Source of the DNA: Laspinema olomoucense D3b
GTDB lineage: Bacteria; Cyanobacteriota; Cyanobacteriia; Cyanobacteriales; Laspinemataceae
Direction of reading: 5' to 3'
NCBI RefSeq assembly: GCF_025370785.1
Contig: NZ_JAMXFA010000029.1
Span: forward strand, 1-64,000
Length of the DNA stretch: 64,000 nt
Position 1 is the stretch's first letter; each line of letters opens with the position of its first letter. A model generated the notes under the pieces. It did no database searches and had not been told where the DNA came from. It saw only the letters and a list, made by a program, of their open reading frames with translations. A program made the position numbers and the translations under genes. Shown here piece by piece: positions 1-8,298 of this stretch.

Positions 1-78
1 CCCCATCCTCCCCATCCTCCCCATCCTCCCCATCCTCCCCATCCTCCCCATCCTCCCCATCCTCCCCATCCTCCCCAC
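1..78. repeat. 9-bp minisatellite (CCCCATCCT)n
   Basis: About eight perfect tandem copies of the 9-mer CCCCATCCT run from the window edge to just before the stop of the following minus-strand gene. The strand is fully pyrimidine-biased apart from the A. The array may continue outside the window. A closely related 9-bp pyrimidine repeat lies at 49232-49300, so the motif is dispersed in this genome. Confidence 0.95.
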
Positions 79-81
79 TCC

Positions 82-648
82 TTATTGCGGTTTATCAAAG
101 CGCCGCATTAAATAGGCTACGCCGAAATCTCCATTCGGGTGTTGTTCGAGAACTTCCGCGAGTTGGAAGACCATTTCCGCAACTTCTGGACCTAGTTTAT
201 CGATGGTGGCATCGCGTTCTTTTTCCGATTGAAGGAACGATCGCACTCGGGCTTGCCATTCCCCCGAAAAGATCTGTTCTAGGCTATCATGGAGTCCTAG
301 TTCTTCGAGAATTTCCCATTCCCCGCGATCGCACCAGAACCCGCCACAACTAGGACAGCGTTCCACATAAAACGGGTTTTTTGCCATCACTTTGGAACGG
401 GAAAGATAGCGATTACATTCCGGACATAATCCCGCTTTCATGTCCGTCTCAGGGGGAATGAAGTGGGTGCCGACTTCGCGAGTCACGTAGGTGGGGGGAA
501 TCATCTGCCGACGTTGCTGCGATCGCCAGGGTTCGTAGTCGGTTGAGGAAATCCAACTCCCTTGACATTCCACACAGTGCTTGACGGGGAGATCCCCGGA
601 CAAAAATCCATCGATTAGGGGTTCATTCTTATCTTTTGGGCATTGCAT
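82..648 (-). CDS. Zinc-ribbon (zf-TFIIB type) protein
   Basis: A 188-residue soluble protein with two zinc-ribbon modules of the zf-TFIIB type. The first is at residues 3-35 (a lone Cys3, then CVEC followed by GSW). The second is at about 75-112, with CPEC, then CPSCGGFWCDRGEWE, which matches the family signature CxxC...CxxCxGxWxDxGE. The C-terminal 70 residues are helical and acidic with no motif I recognise. The family binds zinc and is widespread in bacteria, but its function is unknown. A purine-rich stretch precedes the ATG. The gene ends next to the minisatellite at the window start. I am confident of the domain, not of any role. Confidence 0.8.
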   Translation of the reverse strand: MQCPKDKNEPLIDGFLSGDLPVKHCVECQGSWISSTDYEPWRSQQRRQMIPPTYVTREVGTHFIPPETDMKAGLCPECNRYLSRSKVMAKNPFYVERCPSCGGFWCDRGEWEILEELGLHDSLEQIFSGEWQARVRSFLQSEKERDATIDKLGPEVAEMVFQLAEVLEQHPNGDFGVAYLMRRFDKPQ

Positions 649-759
649 TGCTCTTTCTTTCCCGGTTACACCTTCAAAAATGGGACTTGGAACGAATTGG
701 GGCTAGATAATCCAGGATGGGCGATCGCAACTCCGGATCTTAACCCGGGCCCCTGGAAC

Positions 760-1131
760 TTAATTGGGGGCAGGAATCGACAAAATGGCCTCACAGTATC
801 CGATGCAACCCTTAAGGCGATCGCGGACCTCAGACCAACGTCGCTCAAGGGTCTCCGGTTGTCGGGCCGAACCTAAAAACATCACGTCATTTCCCAGCAG
901 CCGAATCTGCTTGTGCAGTTCCGTCTGGAACGACTGCACCAGGGACACCATACCCGGGTCTAGCTCATCCATCCCTAACCTCAAAATTTGCTCCTGAAAA
1001 AATTGTTGCATTTCAAGTGTACTGGCTCGCACCCTCGCTCGATCGGGATTCGGAGCATTGACCGTCTCGGCTAATTGGCTGAGTGCTTGCATCAAATTTT
1101 GATAACACTGGGTATGAAGATCCGGCAGCAT
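760..1131 (-). CDS. PatD-like small helical protein
   Basis: A 123-residue, Cys-poor, entirely helical protein starting MLPDLHTQCYQ. Its length, N-terminus and spacing resemble the cyanobacterial family annotated as heterocyst frequency control protein PatD, which in Anabaena interacts with FtsZ and limits heterocyst number. The match is from memory of the family, not a search. Members also occur in strains without heterocysts, so presence does not show that this organism differentiates. It is transcribed away from the (p)ppGpp synthetase gene, with about 280 bp between the two starts that can hold both promoters. The alternative call is a conserved hypothetical. Confidence 0.5.
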   Translation of the reverse strand: MLPDLHTQCYQNLMQALSQLAETVNAPNPDRARVRASTLEMQQFFQEQILRLGMDELDPGMVSLVQSFQTELHKQIRLLGNDVMFLGSARQPETLERRWSEVRDRLKGCIGYCEAILSIPAPN

Positions 1132-1410
1132 AAGTAGAAGAAATTTGTTTATATTAAAGTAGGTAATCCGTACAATTTAATAAAACTTTAACTTAGATAT
1201 AAATTGCAAGCCTGATCGATGCAGAGTTTCTGGTCCGGTGTGAACAGCTTCGGGATTTTCAAATTTCCCGCCCACCTCGCTATCGGGACCCTCCACCCTC
1301 AGCTAATAGCTCCTCATTTCCGGGTTTTCTGTATCTGAAGATACAATAAATGCCCTAAAATTGATAAATCTTCTCAAGCCCACCCCATCGTTAATCCTTC
1401 AGACAGTCTT

Positions 1411-3678
1411 ATGATAATGAACCCCGTTGCTCCAACCTGCTCCTTTGATGTCGAGATCCCCGAATGGCTGCAAAGCTGTTTAATCTCCTATAACGAATCT
1501 CCAGACTCAGCCCACCCCGACCTATCCCAGAACGATAACTCCCTGATCTGTCGGGCCTTTGAATTCGCCTATCAACTTCATGAATGTCAGCGGCGCAAAT
1601 CCGGAGAGCCTTATATCATCCATCCGATCGCCGTTGCCGGACTCCTGCGGGAACTCGGCGGCAGCAGCGCCATGATTGCCGCTGGGTTTTTGCATGATGT
1701 CGTCGAAGATACCGAAGTTACCCTCGAAGAAATCGAAGAACGCTTCGGGGAAGAAGTCCGCCAACTCGTCGAAGGCGTCACCAAACTGTCCAAATTTAAC
1801 TTTTCCAGCAAAACCGAACGGCAAGCGGAGAACTTCCGCCGGATGTTTCTGGCAATGGCTAAAGATATTCGAGTCATCGTGGTGAAACTGGCCGATCGCC
1901 TACATAATATGCGCACCCTAGAGTCCCTCGCCGATGTCAAGCGTCAGCGCATCGCCCTGGAAACCCGAGAAATCTTTGCACCCCTAGCCAATCGCTTGGG
2001 GATCGGTCGATTTAAATGGGAACTCGAAGACCTCGCCTTTAAGTATCTGGAACCCGAGTCCTACCGACAGATGCAGGATCTCGTTGCCGAAAAACGGATT
2101 GATCGCGAAAACCGCCTGAATAAAGTCACCGAAACCTTGCGACTGCGCTTGGAAGAACTGGGGATCGGTTGTACAGAAGTCAGCGGACGACCCAAGCATC
2201 TGTACGGGATCTACCAAAAAATGCAGCGCCAGAACAAAAAATTTGAAGAAATATACGACGTAGCAGCGGTGAGAATTCTGGTGCAAAAAAGCGAAGAATG
2301 CTACCGTGCATTGGCGATCGCTCACGATGCCTTCCGTCCGCTACCGGGTCGCTTCAAAGACTATATCGGCCTACCCAAGCCCAACCGCTATCAATCCTTA
2401 CATACCGTCGTCCTCGGACCGACAGGCAGGCCAATAGAAGTGCAAATCCGAACCGTTGAAATGCATCACGTTGCCGAGTACGGGATCGCAGCCCACTGGA
2501 AATATAAAGAGACCGGATCCAGCCACAGTAAACTCAATAACGATGACGAGAAATTCACCTGGTTACGGCAGCTATTGGAATGGCAAAGTGACCTAAAAGA
2601 CGCTCAAGAGTATCTGGAAAATGTTAAGGACAATTTATTTGATGAAGATGTCTATGTCTTCACACCTCAAGGGGATTTAATCTCCTTAAAACAAGGCGCA
2701 ACGCCGGTAGATTTTGCGTATAGAATTCATACGGAAGTGGGTAACCATTGTTCCGGGGCGCGGGTCAATCAACGACTGGTTACCTTAGATACTCCTTTAA
2801 ATAATGGGGATATCGTTGAGATTCTCACCCAGAAAAATTGTCATCCGAGTTTAGATTGGCTGAATTTCGCCATTACAACAACAGCGAAAACCCGAATTCG
2901 CCAATGGTACAAGCGATCGCATCGGGATGAAAATGTCCAACGGGGTCGGGATATGTTGGAAAAAGAATTGGGCAAAAATGGATTTGAATCTCTGCTCAAA
3001 TCTGAACAGATGCTGCAAGTGGCTCAACGCTGCAATTACCACAGTGTGGAGGATTTACTCGCCGCAGTCGGCTATGGAGAACTCACCCTGAATCAAGTGG
3101 TGCATCGCCTCCGGGGTGAAGTTACCGATCGCCAAACCTTGGCTCAGACTCAGCCGTTGTTGTTATTGCCAGGAGTCACCGCCAGGGCCGCGCTTCCCCC
3201 AGCACAGACGAAAGGGAAACACCCGATCGCCGGAGTAGAGGGATTGGTTTATCATCTGGCTCGATGTTGTACACCGATCCCCGGAGAAGCCATTATTGGA
3301 ATTGTCACCCGGGGCGATCGCGGCATCTCCATTCACCGCCAAGGCTGTTCCAACGTCGAAGGGATTCCCGGCGATCGCCTCGTCCCCGTCAACTGGAATC
3401 CGACGGATTGCTCCGAGGGTCGTCCTCAAAGCTATCCGGTTGAGATTCAAATCGCCGTCCTCGATCGCGTCGGGGTCCTGAATGACATTTTGTCTCGATT
3501 GAAAGATAACAATGTCAACGTGCGCAGCGCCAACGTAAAAACCTACATGGGTAAACCGGCAACCATCGAACTGGGGATCGATATTTGCGATCGCCACCAA
3601 CTCGAACGCACCTTTAACCAAATTCGTCAAATCAGCGATGTGCTGAATCTGCGACGCCTAAGCAATGCGGCGGATTAA
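1411..3678 (+). CDS. Bifunctional (p)ppGpp synthetase/hydrolase (RelA/SpoT, Rsh)
   Basis: This 755-residue long RSH enzyme makes and degrades the alarmone (p)ppGpp. Domains in order are: an HD hydrolase (about 45-200) with an intact FLHDVVEDT motif at 93-101 and the KLADRLHNMRT segment; a synthetase domain (about 255-370) with GRFKDYI, KPNRYQSLH and EVQIRT; a TGS domain (about 420-480, VYVFTPQGD); a zinc/helical linker with LARCCTPIPG; and a C-terminal ACT domain (about 675-750). Both catalytic halves look intact, so a bifunctional enzyme is expected, as in most cyanobacteria that carry one long Rsh. The start is the ATG at 1411 or a second ATG two codons on. The stop abuts the 7-bp repeat cluster shared with dusB. 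Confidence 0.95.
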   Translation: MIMNPVAPTCSFDVEIPEWLQSCLISYNESPDSAHPDLSQNDNSLICRAFEFAYQLHECQRRKSGEPYIIHPIAVAGLLRELGGSSAMIAAGFLHDVVEDTEVTLEEIEERFGEEVRQLVEGVTKLSKFNFSSKTERQAENFRRMFLAMAKDIRVIVVKLADRLHNMRTLESLADVKRQRIALETREIFAPLANRLGIGRFKWELEDLAFKYLEPESYRQMQDLVAEKRIDRENRLNKVTETLRLRLEELGIGCTEVSGRPKHLYGIYQKMQRQNKKFEEIYDVAAVRILVQKSEECYRALAIAHDAFRPLPGRFKDYIGLPKPNRYQSLHTVVLGPTGRPIEVQIRTVEMHHVAEYGIAAHWKYKETGSSHSKLNNDDEKFTWLRQLLEWQSDLKDAQEYLENVKDNLFDEDVYVFTPQGDLISLKQGATPVDFAYRIHTEVGNHCSGARVNQRLVTLDTPLNNGDIVEILTQKNCHPSLDWLNFAITTTAKTRIRQWYKRSHRDENVQRGRDMLEKELGKNGFESLLKSEQMLQVAQRCNYHSVEDLLAAVGYGELTLNQVVHRLRGEVTDRQTLAQTQPLLLLPGVTARAALPPAQTKGKHPIAGVEGLVYHLARCCTPIPGEAIIGIVTRGDRGISIHRQGCSNVEGIPGDRLVPVNWNPTDCSEGRPQSYPVEIQIAVLDRVGVLNDILSRLKDNNVNVRSANVKTYMGKPATIELGIDICDRHQLERTFNQIRQISDVLNLRRLSNAAD

Positions 3679-3778
3679 GGTCATTGGTCATTTGTCTTTT
3701 GTCATTTGTCATTTGTCATTTGTCATTTGTCAAGGGACCAGTGACCAATGACCAATGACCAATGACAAACGACCAATA
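3679..3778. repeat. 7-bp tandem repeats forming a large inverted repeat
   Basis: The whole 100-bp space between the convergent rsh and dusB stops consists of heptamers. TCATTTG/TCATTGG-type units run on the left half and their complements (ACCAATG, GACCAAT) on the right, meeting around GGGACCAGTGACC. It is a short tandemly repeated repetitive sequence of the cyanobacterial type. The arms can fold into a long hairpin that may terminate both genes. Confidence 0.9.
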
Positions 3779-4795
3779 TCATTCAGCCCTCATCCCTTGG
3801 GCGATCGCGCGATCGATTAACTCGCATCCGTGGGCCACTGACTCCACTCGGGCTAACTGATCCCGTAGCTCTCCGGCACCGTAAAACCCTTTCACATACC
3901 AGGTCAAATGCTTTCGCGCCTGTTGCACTCCGCGATCGCCTTTGTACTCCCACAACCCCCGTAAATGCTCCTTCGCACATTCCAACCGCTCGATCGGGGT
4001 GGGTGCTTTCAACTCCTCCCCAGTTTTCAGAAAATGGTCAATCTCTCCCACTAAAAACGGATATCCCAAAGTCCCCCGGGAACACATCACCCCATCGGCC
4101 CCCGTTTCCTCCAAACAGCGTACCGCCATTTCCACTGAAAAAATATCCCCATTCCCAATCACCGGAATTGACAGCACCTGCTTAACTCGTCGAATCCACT
4201 CCCACTTGGCACTGCCATGATATCCTTGGTCCCGCGTCCGGCCATGAATCGTAATCATAGCTGCACCAGCATCTTGCATTCCCTTAGCAAAGTCGAGGAT
4301 ATTAATCTCGTGATCGGACCAACCAATGCGGGTTTTCACCGTCACTGGAACCGATACCGCTTTGACCACTGCACGGACGATCTCCTCGGCAGTTTTGGGG
4401 TCCCGCAACAACGAAGAACCCCCGCCATTTTTGGTAATTTTATTCACCGGGCAGCCCATATTAATATCAATAGTATCGGCCCCTTCGGCCACAGCCATGA
4501 CTGCCGCCTCCGCCAAGAAATCTGGGCGACAGTCGAAAAGTTGAACGCTAATCGGTTGTTCGTTGGGGTCCACTTCCATAATTTTGGGAACCTCCCGCAG
4601 ATAGCGCAAACTGCTCGCTTGCACCATTTCGGTGTACATCATGGAGTGCGGTGCATAGCGACGCACCAGACGACGAAAGACTAAATCTGTAACCCCGGAT
4701 AAGGGGGATTGCAAGACCCGACTTTTTACCGTAAGGTGACCAATTTTCAGGGGAGTTGCGAGCTTTTGTTGCAATTCAGGGGAAAGAATGGGCAT
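3779..4795 (-). CDS. dusB: tRNA-dihydrouridine synthase DusB
   Basis: A flavoenzyme of the Dus family that reduces specific uridines in tRNA to dihydrouridine. The TIM-barrel half carries the FMN-binding start SPLSGVTD, the catalytic-Cys motif DINMGCPVNKI, TVKTRIGW, ITIHGRT and the GNGDI phosphate-binding strand. The C-terminal helical domain (about 240-338) ends with the RKHLTWYVKGF segment typical of DusB. An upstream in-frame ATG at 4816 would add seven residues (MTIRNSK). I chose the ATG beginning MPILSPELQQ because it matches the usual N-terminus. It lies downstream of the GGDEF regulator gene on the same strand, with a gap of under 60 bp, so the two may be co-transcribed. Confidence 0.9.
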   Translation of the reverse strand: MPILSPELQQKLATPLKIGHLTVKSRVLQSPLSGVTDLVFRRLVRRYAPHSMMYTEMVQASSLRYLREVPKIMEVDPNEQPISVQLFDCRPDFLAEAAVMAVAEGADTIDINMGCPVNKITKNGGGSSLLRDPKTAEEIVRAVVKAVSVPVTVKTRIGWSDHEINILDFAKGMQDAGAAMITIHGRTRDQGYHGSAKWEWIRRVKQVLSIPVIGNGDIFSVEMAVRCLEETGADGVMCSRGTLGYPFLVGEIDHFLKTGEELKAPTPIERLECAKEHLRGLWEYKGDRGVQQARKHLTWYVKGFYGAGELRDQLARVESVAHGCELIDRAIAQGMRAE

Positions 4796-4852
4796 TTTTG
4801 AATTCCTGATCGTCACGATTGGGGTGAAAGCAAGACAGGGGTGATTGGGTCT

Positions 4853-6553
4853 TTATCGTTTGCCGAACAATCGCCTAATTTCACGTTCAGAAACTGCTGT
4901 TTCTTGTTGAATTTCGTCACATTTTTGTTTTTTCAACAGATTGACTTGAGCTTCGGACTCCACCCCATCCGCGATCGCCCTTAAATTGATGCCGTGGGCC
5001 ATTTGGATAATGGCATTTAGAATGGGAGCATTTTGAGTGGGATTGCCAATCAAACTGCGGGAGATTTTGAGACTATCCAAACCCAAATTTCCTAAATAAT
5101 TGAGGGAACTTTGGGCCATGCCAAATTGGGCGATGGTGAGGTGCAATCCCAGCCGTTTGAATTGGAGGAATTGAGAGGCGAGTGCATTCAGGTTTTTTGC
5201 ATTGGCGATCGCCTCGGCTGGAATCTCTAATTCCAAATATCCAGGGTCGAGACCCGTGCTTTTTAAGCTCTCCATCAGGAGCGCCGTTAGATTTACATCA
5301 TTCAGTAATTGTTCGGAGATGCTCGCCGAAATTCGCACGGAGAGTTTGGCCTCATTTTGCCATATTTTACCTTGCTGACAAGCGATTTGTAACATCCATT
5401 GACTCATCTCTCGCAGCAGTCCCACTTCTTGCGCTAAAGACAAGACTTTAGCGGGAGGAATCGGTCCCAATCGGGGATGATCCCAATAGGGGACTGCCGC
5501 GACTGAACTGATTTTTTTCTTTCGGAGATCGATGCGAGGTTGATAAAAGACTTGCAGTTGTTTTTGCTCCCAACTGCGCCGCAAATCGGAGGCGAGTTCC
5601 AACTCCTTAGCCGTATCAAATCCAAACAAGGGACGGGTATAGATTTTAGAGGAATTTCCTCCAGATTGCTTGACTTCTCCCATTGCTACCCCGGCTTGCC
5701 TGCGCAGTTCTTCCACATTTGATACCGTGGGATAAAAGGCGATGCCGATTGAGGCGGTGAGGGGAATGGATTTGCGTTCAATCTGGTAGGGTTGAGCGAT
5801 TTCTTGTAATAATTGTTGGGCGATCGCCACAGCAGTTTCTTTCTCAGTCACCGGGGGGAGCACAATTCCAAACTCGTCACCCCCTATCCGAACTGCACCG
5901 CCTCCTTGCAATCGTTCAGTAAAATCAATGAGGCGGCGGGCGACCTGTTGTAAAATTAAGTCCCCATTTCCATAACTAATGGTATCATTAATTCGACCAA
6001 ATTTATCCAACCCTAAAAGCAAAAAGGGAACGAGGGTATTTCTGCTCTGACTTTGGGCGATCGCCTCGGGCAATAAACCCTCTTTTCCTTCTAATCCTGA
6101 CCAATTCGGTAAACCCGTGAGAGCGTCAAATTTTTCTAACAGAGTAAGTTGTTCGGACACTTGCTTAAGCTGTTCGGTTTGCTGTTCCGTTCGCTTGAGT
6201 CTGGCTTCGATCGCCTCTAGTAATTCTTTCTTGGTAAAGGGTTTCGTGAGATAATCATCCGCCCCCAGATTCATACCTTGACGCACATCCGAGCGATCAC
6301 CCTTTGCCGTCAAAAAAATTAAGGGAATATTGACGGTATTCGCATCCGCTCTTAATGCTTGTAATACCCCATAACCATCCAGTTCGGGCATCATAATATC
6401 ACAAATAATCAGATCAAACCCCTCGGATTTGGCCAGTTCAACCCCTTCCCGTCCATTGGTAGCCCCACTTCCTTCAAAATCTTCAGCTTCAAGAAAATCG
6501 AGGATATTATTCAGAATTTCCGATGTATCTTCAATTACTAATATTTTGGTCAT
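4853..6553 (-). CDS. Response regulator REC-GGDEF with degenerate EAL domain
   Basis: A 566-residue soluble regulator. The receiver domain (1-120) has its phospho-acceptor Asp52, the acidic pair E8/D9 and Lys104 (LTKPF). A helix links to a GGDEF domain (about 140-310) with an intact GGDEF at 224-228, so diguanylate cyclase activity is possible. No RxxD inhibitory site sits just before it. The C-terminal EAL-like domain (about 320-540) has lost its catalytic motifs: the EAL position reads VAAVPYWDHP and the DDFGTG loop reads AQFGMAQSS. The last 20 residues are unlike normal EAL ends. It probably acts as a cyclase with a non-catalytic EAL sensor or partner module. No histidine kinase gene is adjacent. 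Confidence 0.9.
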   Translation of the reverse strand: MTKILVIEDTSEILNNILDFLEAEDFEGSGATNGREGVELAKSEGFDLIICDIMMPELDGYGVLQALRADANTVNIPLIFLTAKGDRSDVRQGMNLGADDYLTKPFTKKELLEAIEARLKRTEQQTEQLKQVSEQLTLLEKFDALTGLPNWSGLEGKEGLLPEAIAQSQSRNTLVPFLLLGLDKFGRINDTISYGNGDLILQQVARRLIDFTERLQGGGAVRIGGDEFGIVLPPVTEKETAVAIAQQLLQEIAQPYQIERKSIPLTASIGIAFYPTVSNVEELRRQAGVAMGEVKQSGGNSSKIYTRPLFGFDTAKELELASDLRRSWEQKQLQVFYQPRIDLRKKKISSVAAVPYWDHPRLGPIPPAKVLSLAQEVGLLREMSQWMLQIACQQGKIWQNEAKLSVRISASISEQLLNDVNLTALLMESLKSTGLDPGYLELEIPAEAIANAKNLNALASQFLQFKRLGLHLTIAQFGMAQSSLNYLGNLGLDSLKISRSLIGNPTQNAPILNAIIQMAHGINLRAIADGVESEAQVNLLKKQKCDEIQQETAVSEREIRRLFGKR

Positions 6554-7359
6554 ACCGTTTCTCTTTAAGACAATCGTTTATTCATAAAGCGGTGTTTTCG
6601 GCAACATCGCCTTGATTTGTACTGACATACACCCCGACTTGAAGCAAATGGCAGACATCCTTTCAGTTTCACCGCTTGAGCAATGCTTAGGGATTGTCTG
6701 CCTGACTTTCCAGTTTATTATAGAATAAAGTTCTGAGCGCGGCAGTAAGTTAGAGTGGCTAATTTTTCAACAAAGACTGACCGGCGCGTGATTGCTCATT
6801 GAGAGGAGTTTTGCTCGGGAGCAGTAAGGGGTTCGCTATTTGAATGGTGTACTCTCACCGAGCAAGATGTGAACCAGGGGGACATCCCTTACGCCCATCC
6901 CGCACATCGGAGGAGCAGGCGTCGGATCCATTGTCAGAATCCTGGAAGGTTCGCTATAGTCAAAGAAGATGCGGGCTGGGTCTCACGCTTCCCATCCCGG
7001 CCTAGAAGTCCAGGAAAGCCTGAAAAGTAGCGCCTGCGATCGCCACTCTTACCCGAGGCGAAACCTTTCCGGTGAGTCCCTCCTCGTCATCGGTCTTTTT
7101 CCGAAAAATTCAACGTTTAATCTGCTTTCATATTTTGTTTTAGGTTTTTTCTCTGGCCAAATACAATCCTTCAGGGTCAGAATTCAACCAAAAATTACGG
7201 ATTTTGTGAAGAAAGGTAAAGGGAGGAAGAGGCAAAGAAGGTGTGGAAGAAAAATGCCTATCCACCGATCCCCTCACCGATTGCGGAACGGACAGAACCG
7301 CTATTGTAGCTAGCGATATCAAAGCAAATCCATCCATGCACTCACCAGGAGCATCATTC
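6554..7359. other. Long gene-free stretch with structured segment
   Basis: About 800 bp with no convincing gene. A dense set of complementary segments lies between 6811 and 6892: TTGCTCGG (6811-6818) pairs with CCGAGCAA (6858-6865), while GTAAGGG (6824-6830) pairs with CCCTTAC (6886-6892). The two helices interleave like a pseudoknot. The stretch runs up to the ribosome-binding site of the hypothetical gene at 7360. I do not recognise a known RNA family here. One plus-strand frame stays open for 114 codons but has no family features. Confidence 0.4.
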
Positions 7360-7968
7360 ATGCCAAATCAACCCCGTGATCTTGAATGTGGAGAATATTC
7401 TCAATCTCATCTGGAGTTAGAACTCTTAGAGCTACTAACCCAGATAGAAGTTCCTTACCCTTGGAACCCAACAGCCCTTGAGAGTGAGACTTATTTTTCC
7501 ACCGTAGAAGCTTCCGTTGCGCCCATGTGGTTGCCCGACGAAGCTGAGTTTGCACCTCAAGCACAAACGGCGATCGCCGCTTTCGAGAGACTGTGGTCCG
7601 CCAATCCCTCGCAAACCTCCGTAGTAGAGACTGTTAGAGCAGCTTTAGTGCAAAAATTTGGGACACAGGTACCTGTTAGCTGGTTAGAGGCGATCGCCGA
7701 ACGCGCTCAAACCTTAACCTCTAGCACAACCCCGATTGCTCAAAGATTAGTGCAATGTGTCAGCGAACTGCTGCCGCAGTGGACTCCGGAAGATTTACAG
7801 GTTTTAGCCCGACCCTTTGCCTACGCCATGCGAGGCGAATCCCTCGACTCCACGGTAACCACCATGAGCGAGAAAACCTGGTCTAACTTATCCGAGATTG
7901 AAAAAGCCCGCCTGAGTTTGGCGATCGCCCGTTATGCCGTCTCTGAATTAGAAAATTTGTCGGCATAA
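7360..7968 (+). CDS. Hypothetical protein upstream of CHAT-FHA gene
   Basis: I do not recognise this gene. From the chosen ATG it encodes about 202 residues of acidic, soluble, largely helical protein, rich in Ala, Leu and Glu, with no Cys cluster, signal peptide or membrane span. The frame stays open upstream to 7243. I prefer the ATG at 7360 because AGGAG sits nine bases before it. The second half (from about residue 90) looks like a compact helical bundle ending in a run of alternating Ala/Leu/Glu. It lies 330 bp upstream of, and in the same direction as, the CHAT-FHA gene, so a functional link is possible but not shown. Confidence 0.7.
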   Translation: MPNQPRDLECGEYSQSHLELELLELLTQIEVPYPWNPTALESETYFSTVEASVAPMWLPDEAEFAPQAQTAIAAFERLWSANPSQTSVVETVRAALVQKFGTQVPVSWLEAIAERAQTLTSSTTPIAQRLVQCVSELLPQWTPEDLQVLARPFAYAMRGESLDSTVTTMSEKTWSNLSEIEKARLSLAIARYAVSELENLSA

Positions 7969-8298
7969 ATTACCGGGGGTGTTATTTTAATCATCTTGCA
8001 CTCAACTTTAATTCAGGGTCAACACTTTCTTAATGGGATGGCAACCTCATTGGGCCAAGCATCCCCATTTCTTCAACCCCTTGGCTGGTTCAGCATCTCA
8101 ACAAAGAGTCTTGATATATCGGTGTATCCCCCGCGATCGCCTTGATAGGGTTAATCCAAACACTGGATCACACCATGTCATACAAAGGGCGGGGGATATT
8201 GCTGTAATCATCAGCGAATATTCCTCAATTGAACATCATCACCCGAGAACAGATACACTGGTTAAAAGTCCCTTTCACATTAGAGCCAGTGTTGTTGA
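7969..8298. other. Intergenic region before CHAT-FHA gene
   Basis: Contains one HIP1 octamer and no clear promoter, terminator or gene. A 97-codon frame at 8033-8326 overlaps the next start and has no recognisable features. Confidence 0.4.

Noticed and set aside
6969-7313. 114-codon plus-strand frame
   Set aside because: Composition resembles non-coding sequence, no ribosome-binding site, and it overlaps the upstream end of the better-supported gene at 7360.
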